Source: JAWLBW01 sp041687475
GTDB lineage: Bacteria; J088; JAWLBW01
Assembly (NCBI GenBank): GCA_041687475.1
Contig: JAWLBW010000173.1
Coordinates: 1-9,664, forward strand
Direction: 5' to 3'
DNA length: 9,664 bases
How positions within the stretch are numbered: the first letter of the stretch is position 1; each line of letters opens with the position of its first letter. The translations under genes and the position numbers were made by a program. Shown here in pieces: positions 5,342-9,664 of this stretch. The notes below the pieces were generated by a model. The model was not told where the DNA came from. It saw nothing but the letters and a program-made list of their open reading frames with translations, and did no database searches.

Positions 5342-8300
5342 TCAGTCTTCGAGATAGGGACCCCAGGGGCCCGTGACGGCACCCCGTCTACCGGCCTCGC
5401 GGGCCCAGATGCGGGCGTCGTACATGGCCTCGGCCTCGACCGGGGGAATGGTGAAGCGACCGGCGGTTACGGCGCGCAGGGCGTACACCACCTCACGCTT
5501 CTCGCCGGGCTTCAGGCCGCCGAACATTTCCAGCCGGTCGTCGCGCAGGTTCATGTAGTCGGCGTCCCAGAGGCGGTCGGGCGTGAGCCAGTTGAGGGCC
5601 TGGCCGCGACCGAGACGGGGGTTCTCGATTTCCCAACCGGCCGGAAAGCGGTCGATCAGAGCGACGTTCTCGAGCTGGTCGTTGCTGGTGTTTTCAATGG
5701 CAATGCGGGTGAACACCATCTGCCCCAGGGGTATGCCGGTGGCGATGTCGAGGGTTTTGCCGTCGGCATCGAGGTATTCGCGCGTCAGCTTCAGGCCGGT
5801 TCCGCCGACGGACCATTTGGCGTCGCCCCGAATGCCCTCGGAACTGAGGAAGAGATAGACCGGCGTGTCGGGACGTCCGTCGATTTCCAGGCTGAGTTCG
5901 CCGTATTCCGAGGCGCGCGCCAACGTCCACGCGCGGTCGTCGCCCTTGGGGCCGTCGTTGCCCTTCTTTTCCCAGGGAATCGATTTCCGGTTGGCCTTGA
6001 GGGTGGGCGTGCCCACCTTGTTGCCGAGGCCGCTGACCCAGCGGCCGAGCGAAGTGACGCTCCACACCAGCTCCTGTGTGGTGTAGTAGCCGCTGCGCTT
6101 GCGTCCGAGCTGCTTCGCTATCTGTTCGGCCACGGCCTCGCCGCCGTCGGCATTACCGAAGAGGTCCTGGTAAATATTGAACACGAAGGCCCGGCGGCGC
6201 AGATCGGAGTAGAAGTTGCCGCCCAGGGAACGGTACTCGCTGATCTGCGTCTGGTCGAAGGTTTTCAGGTCGCGCTCGTAGGTACGGTCGCCCGCGAGGT
6301 GCAGGGCCGCCTTGAGCACGTAGGCACGCTCGGCTTCCTCGCCCGAGGGATTGGCCGAAAGTGCGTCGATGAGCTGCTGAATGCGGGCCTTGTAGCCCCG
6401 GCCGGCCAGGGCGAGTACGTAGTGCATGTAGTACTCGGGGTCGCCGCCGAAGTGCGAATATTGCCGGTTGCGGCTGCCCCGGCCGCCCACTTCCGACTCG
6501 AGCCAGTCAAGGGCGTTGTTCAGGCGCGACTCGGGCACCGCGAAGCCGACCTTACGTGCGTCGAACAGGGCGTGCGTGGCGTAGGCCGTGCCCCAGCGAT
6601 GCGGAGTGCGGGCGCCCGGCCAGTAGCCGAAACCGCCCGAAGGCGTCTGCATGGAAAGCAGGCGGTCGATGCCCGCCGCCACCCGTACGTCAATGGCCTT
6701 GCCGCTCGCGTACTGAGGGTCGACGTGCTGCAGCAGGTTGCGCACGTGCAGCATGGGCCGCATCGACGAAGTGGTCTGCTCGATGCACCCGTGGGGGTAG
6801 CGAATGAGGTAGTGCAGGTGATCGAAGCTTTCGCCGTAGGGGTTGGCCGTAATCCAGAACGTGCTTTGTTCGGTGCCCGGCAACCAGCCTTTCAGGTAGG
6901 GCTTGAGGTCGACCTTGTCGTTGCCGATGAGAATGCGCTGTACCTCGCGCGTGCGCGGCGCCGCCGGTTCGAAGGGTACCTCGAGGCTCTCTTCCGACAC
7001 GAGCTTGCCGGCGGTCGCCTTCACCCGGAAGCGGGCCGCGCCCACGGTCTTGAGGGCGACGGCCTTGAAGACCACCGTGCCGGACTTCGCGTTCTCGAGC
7101 GAGAGCTTCTTTTCGGCCGGTCCCATGAGCTTGACGGGCAGTACCTCTTGAAGCGTGTACACGCCGGGCAGCGGCATGTCTTCGACCTCGAGGGCGACGG
7201 ACACCTTCTGTGACTGCCCCGAGAGGTTGGTAATGAAGACCGGTATTTCGACTTCATCGCCCGCCGTGAGGAAACGCGGCAAGGTCGTCTGCACGACGAG
7301 GGGATCACGCACCGGTACGCTCGCTGCGGCCCGGCCCATGCGGCGCGGACCGGCACTTACGGCCATGACGCGCAGACTGCCGCGGTACTGGGGCACGTCG
7401 AAGTGAACGCGGGCCTTGCCGTCTTTTTCGACCGGCACCACGCCCGACCAGAGCGCGACCGGCTTGGCCATCTGCACCCGTTCGGGGGCTGCGAGCTCGC
7501 CTTCTTCGTCGCCGCCGGTGCTCGACGAGGGGCCGGCGGGGGGCAGGTGCAGCGTCCACCCCACGGTTTCGTAGGTCTGAATGCCGAGCGAACGGCGCGT
7601 GAAGACATCGGTGAAGGGGTCGGGGTCCTTGAACCCGGTCAGCGAGAGAATGCCTTCGTCGACGGCGGCGATGGTAACGACCGTGCCCTCTTCGACCTTG
7701 CGGCCGAGATCGACGTCGACGGTCAGCCGGCTGTTCGAGCGTATTTCATCCGGAACCTTGAGGGTAACGGTGTCGGTGAAGTCGACCGGCTCGACACGAA
7801 CCGAGGCCACGCCGAAGGCGCGATCGGGCAGGAAGGCATCCTTACTGTCGAGGTGCGGGTCCTTGATGAGCAACGCGCTGACGTAAACGTTGGGGGCGAA
7901 TTCGTCGATGCTGAAGCTCCACTCTTCTTCGCCGGCTTCGACTTCGAGCCACTCGGCGGCGACCAGCTTGTCGGTTTCGACGGTAACCAGCATGCGGCCC
8001 CGATAGGGAATCTTGAATCCCACCGTGTTTTTCGCGTCGGTATGCACGGCATCGGGCAATTCCATGGCCAGGGTGGTCGGCTTGAGCGGTCGCGGCGTCT
8101 GGTCGACGCTGTTGTTGTTCCAGTCCCAGTAGTAGTACCAGGTGCCGTCGATGCGCAGGTCGGTTTCGGCGCCGTCCGATCGGGCACGCACCAGGTAGCC
8201 CTGGGCGTTTTCGCCGGGGGTCAGATTCATTTTGAAACGCCCGTCGGTAACCTTGACGGTCTGCGACGATTCACGTACCGGGCGCAGGCGGCGCACATAC

Positions 8301-9622
8301 CGTTCGTAGCCGTACTGCTCATCGTATTCGTAGTTGTACTCCGACTCGATGCGGTACAGCGCGATGTCGACGTTCTCGACGTTTCCGACCGGTTCGCCCA
8401 ACCAATCGACCACGATGCCGCTGACTTCAAAGGCCTTTCCGGCAGCGGCCTTGCGCACGCCCGACTGCAGGCCGATGTAATACTTCTCGGGATGTACGGC
8501 GACCCGTGCCGCGCCCCGGGTCGTACGGCCGCTGCCCGCTTCGAACACGGCGGCGTTGGCGGTGACACGGCCCATGCCGCGCAGGCCGCGGGCCTTTTCG
8601 AGGTTGGGGCATTTCAGTACGATGGCGCCGTCTTTGTCGAGCGATCCGTCGACGCTGCCCAGGGCAACGGGCCTGCTGTTGCTTTCGGCCGTCCAGACAC
8701 CGTATTCGTAGTTGGCGTTCTTCTTCGGGCTGAAGGTGGCCGGCGCATATTCGCAGTTCATCTGCACGCGGTTGCCTTCGGCCGTACCGCCGAAGAGGTA
8801 CTTCGCGCGGAAGTTGAATTCGGGCGCGTCGGCCGCGAAATAACCGGGCGCCATGGCGTCGCCCTCGACCTTCATGCGTTCGGGCACGAACTCTTCGACA
8901 TTGAAGGCGTATTGGCCGACGGTACGGTCGGCCACGTTCACGGCCACCTGGTAGCGACCGGTCTGGGCATAGGCGTTGAGGGGAATGTCGAGGTTCACGA
9001 GGCCCGCGGCGTCGGTCGAAAGTACCACCTTGCGGTACTCGCGCGAGCGCGGATCGGTCACGCGCAGCTCGACGGGCAGGCCCTTGTCGGGTGCCACGAA
9101 GTCGTTGTCGCGCACGACGGCGGCCAGGTGCACGGTGTCGCCGGGTCGGTATACGCCCCGGTCGCTCCACATTGACGCACGGTAGTTACGGTGTGACGTG
9201 TAGGGTTCGCCGTGTACCAGCGCCGCGTCGATCTCGGTTTGCAGCTCGTCGAACTTGAGGAAGGTCAGATCGTCGCCCTTCGAGGCGATGACGGCGATCG
9301 GAGGCGACCGGTCGGGGTCGTCGGCATTCGGCGCAAGGCGGCAGCCCTTGCCGCCGTCGGTTCTGCACTCGGCGACGGCATGGCCGCTGGCGCGCACGAG
9401 CTTCACGTCGACGCCCGACAGGGGCTTGGCGGTGTACATATCGAGGGCCCAGACGTGAACCTCGCCGGTTGCCCCCCGGCTCACGCCCAAGCCGCGCCTC
9501 CCCAACAGGCGCCGCCGCCGCAGGTCCAGCAGCTTCTGCAGTTGCTGCAGGACCCAGCCGTTCGCGAGTGGATCGACCAGCACCGGCAAACGCCGCTCCA
9601 ACCCGAGCCGACACAGCCTCAT
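5342..9622 (-). CDS. Bacterial alpha-2-macroglobulin (YfhM type), N-terminally truncated
   Basis: This periplasmic protease trap covalently captures attacking proteases through an internal thioester. Numbering from the first in-frame ATG (9622), a macroglobulin domain includes DRGVYRPGDTV (154-164). A bait-like polar stretch (PSSSTGGDEEGEL) lies near 685-697. The alpha-2-macroglobulin domain follows (WSGVVPVEKDGKARVHFDVP, about 723 onward). The thioester is GCIEQTTS with C946 and Q949, in an alpha/alpha helical thioester domain, then a receptor-binding-like C-terminus. E. coli YfhM has about 1,650 residues. Here the recognisable part begins only near residue 50 (GEVHVWALD, about 9470), so some 250 N-terminal residues, including the lipoprotein signal, are missing. 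Residues 1-45 are arginine-rich and antisense to a better plus-strand frame. The real coding part is therefore 5342 to about 9480, broken there. It is followed by pbpC 5 bp downstream, the classic operon partner. Confidence 0.9.
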   Translation of the reverse strand: MRLCRLGLERRLPVLVDPLANGWVLQQLQKLLDLRRRRLLGRRGLGVSRGATGEVHVWALDMYTAKPLSGVDVKLVRASGHAVAECRTDGGKGCRLAPNADDPDRSPPIAVIASKGDDLTFLKFDELQTEIDAALVHGEPYTSHRNYRASMWSDRGVYRPGDTVHLAAVVRDNDFVAPDKGLPVELRVTDPRSREYRKVVLSTDAAGLVNLDIPLNAYAQTGRYQVAVNVADRTVGQYAFNVEEFVPERMKVEGDAMAPGYFAADAPEFNFRAKYLFGGTAEGNRVQMNCEYAPATFSPKKNANYEYGVWTAESNSRPVALGSVDGSLDKDGAIVLKCPNLEKARGLRGMGRVTANAAVFEAGSGRTTRGAARVAVHPEKYYIGLQSGVRKAAAGKAFEVSGIVVDWLGEPVGNVENVDIALYRIESEYNYEYDEQYGYERYVRRLRPVRESSQTVKVTDGRFKMNLTPGENAQGYLVRARSDGAETDLRIDGTWYYYWDWNNNSVDQTPRPLKPTTLAMELPDAVHTDAKNTVGFKIPYRGRMLVTVETDKLVAAEWLEVEAGEEEWSFSIDEFAPNVYVSALLIKDPHLDSKDAFLPDRAFGVASVRVEPVDFTDTVTLKVPDEIRSNSRLTVDVDLGRKVEEGTVVTIAAVDEGILSLTGFKDPDPFTDVFTRRSLGIQTYETVGWTLHLPPAGPSSSTGGDEEGELAAPERVQMAKPVALWSGVVPVEKDGKARVHFDVPQYRGSLRVMAVSAGPRRMGRAAASVPVRDPLVVQTTLPRFLTAGDEVEIPVFITNLSGQSQKVSVALEVEDMPLPGVYTLQEVLPVKLMGPAEKKLSLENAKSGTVVFKAVALKTVGAARFRVKATAGKLVSEESLEVPFEPAAPRTREVQRILIGNDKVDLKPYLKGWLPGTEQSTFWITANPYGESFDHLHYLIRYPHGCIEQTTSSMRPMLHVRNLLQHVDPQYASGKAIDVRVAAGIDRLLSMQTPSGGFGYWPGARTPHRWGTAYATHALFDARKVGFAVPESRLNNALDWLESEVGGRGSRNRQYSHFGGDPEYYMHYVLALAGRGYKARIQQLIDALSANPSGEEAERAYVLKAALHLAGDRTYERDLKTFDQTQISEYRSLGGNFYSDLRRRAFVFNIYQDLFGNADGGEAVAEQIAKQLGRKRSGYYTTQELVWSVTSLGRWVSGLGNKVGTPTLKANRKSIPWEKKGNDGPKGDDRAWTLARASEYGELSLEIDGRPDTPVYLFLSSEGIRGDAKWSVGGTGLKLTREYLDADGKTLDIATGIPLGQMVFTRIAIENTSNDQLENVALIDRFPAGWEIENPRLGRGQALNWLTPDRLWDADYMNLRDDRLEMFGGLKPGEKREVVYALRAVTAGRFTIPPVEAEAMYDARIWAREAGRRGAVTGPWGPYLED
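9460..9495. other. Probable rearrangement or assembly junction
   Basis: To the left, the minus strand is convincing macroglobulin (GEVHVWALDMYTAKPLSG). To the right, the plus strand is a convincing secreted-protein N-terminus (AHA, QAAPPQQ). Both frames overlap across about 9476-9493, which would fit a join through short shared sequence. Each gene lacks exactly the part that should lie beyond this point. No insertion sequence, direct repeat or integration site is visible at the join. Confidence 0.5.
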
Positions 9623-9664
9623 GCCGCGTCGGAGATGATGACGGGGCGCATCTCCCTCTTGAAG
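9476..9664 (+). CDS. N-terminal fragment of an MscS-family mechanosensitive channel precursor (no start, runs off the window)
   Basis: The plus-strand frame reads PAHAQAAPPQQAPPPQ, then VQQLLQLLQDPAVREWIDQH, then a proline/glutamine linker and SEMMTGRISLLK at the window edge. A signal-peptidase site (AHA, then QAAPP), a proline/glutamine-rich linker and a 'QLLxLLxDPAVxxW' helix are the pattern I know from periplasmic N-termini of large MscS-type channels, chiefly of rhizobial alphaproteobacteria. Codons are GC3-rich as in a real gene, unlike the arginine-rich opposite strand. A start and a hydrophobic signal core are missing: upstream the frame reads GGVHIEGPDVNLAGCP, which is antisense to the macroglobulin gene. 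The only near start, GTG at 9455, would give no usable signal peptide. I infer a 5'-truncated gene. The family call comes from recalled pattern, without a search. Confidence 0.55.

Noticed and set aside
5168..7213. 681-codon plus-strand open frame, and a 590-codon one at 7403-9175
   Set aside because: Both are antisense shadows of the macroglobulin gene (and the start of pbpC), a common effect of G+C-rich codon use. They show no domain motifs or credible ribosome-binding sites.
9498..9622. Minus-strand residues 1-42 (from the ATG at 9622) as the true N-terminus of the macroglobulin
   Set aside because: They contain no signal peptide or lipobox, include an RRRR run, and lie opposite a plus-strand frame that looks far more like coding sequence.

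Overview
This is a G+C-rich bacterial window whose real genes use mostly G- or C-ending codons. The cell-envelope genes (a penicillin-binding protein 1C and a bacterial alpha-2-macroglobulin) point to a Gram-negative, probably proteobacterial host. The alpha-2-macroglobulin sequence reads to me as deltaproteobacteria-like, but that is an impression and I cannot place the organism from the sequence alone. No tRNA, rRNA, CRISPR array, transposase or prophage gene was seen.

Layout. Positions 1-39 may be the last 12 codons of a plus-strand gene, followed by a clear intrinsic terminator (47-72). On the minus strand lies a vapBC-type toxin-antitoxin pair (PIN toxin 93-524, ribbon-helix-helix antitoxin 524-757). 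Its predicted promoter puts the transcript start at or next to the antitoxin ATG. A 99-bp divergent region separates it from a plus-strand pair: a classical short-chain dehydrogenase/reductase (857-1615) and a DJ-1/PfpI-family protein (1696-2466) that carries an unusual C-terminal membrane segment. A 521-bp stretch without a recognisable gene (2467-2987) lies between convergent genes. It contains seven GCACGT hexamers, short exact repeats and several hairpins.

The right half is a minus-strand operon: alpha-2-macroglobulin (5342 to about 9480), then pbpC (2988-5336), with 5 bp between them. This is the known bacterial pairing in which a thioester protease trap works alongside a peptidoglycan synthase thought to repair the wall. 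The macroglobulin keeps its CIEQ thioester but has lost its N-terminus. At about 9460-9495 its reading gives way, head to head, to a plus-strand frame (9476-9664). That frame looks like the mature N-terminus of an MscS-type mechanosensitive channel precursor whose own signal-peptide core is missing. Both genes therefore appear cut at the same place, which suggests a genomic rearrangement or a chimeric assembly join. This junction is the main anomaly of the window.
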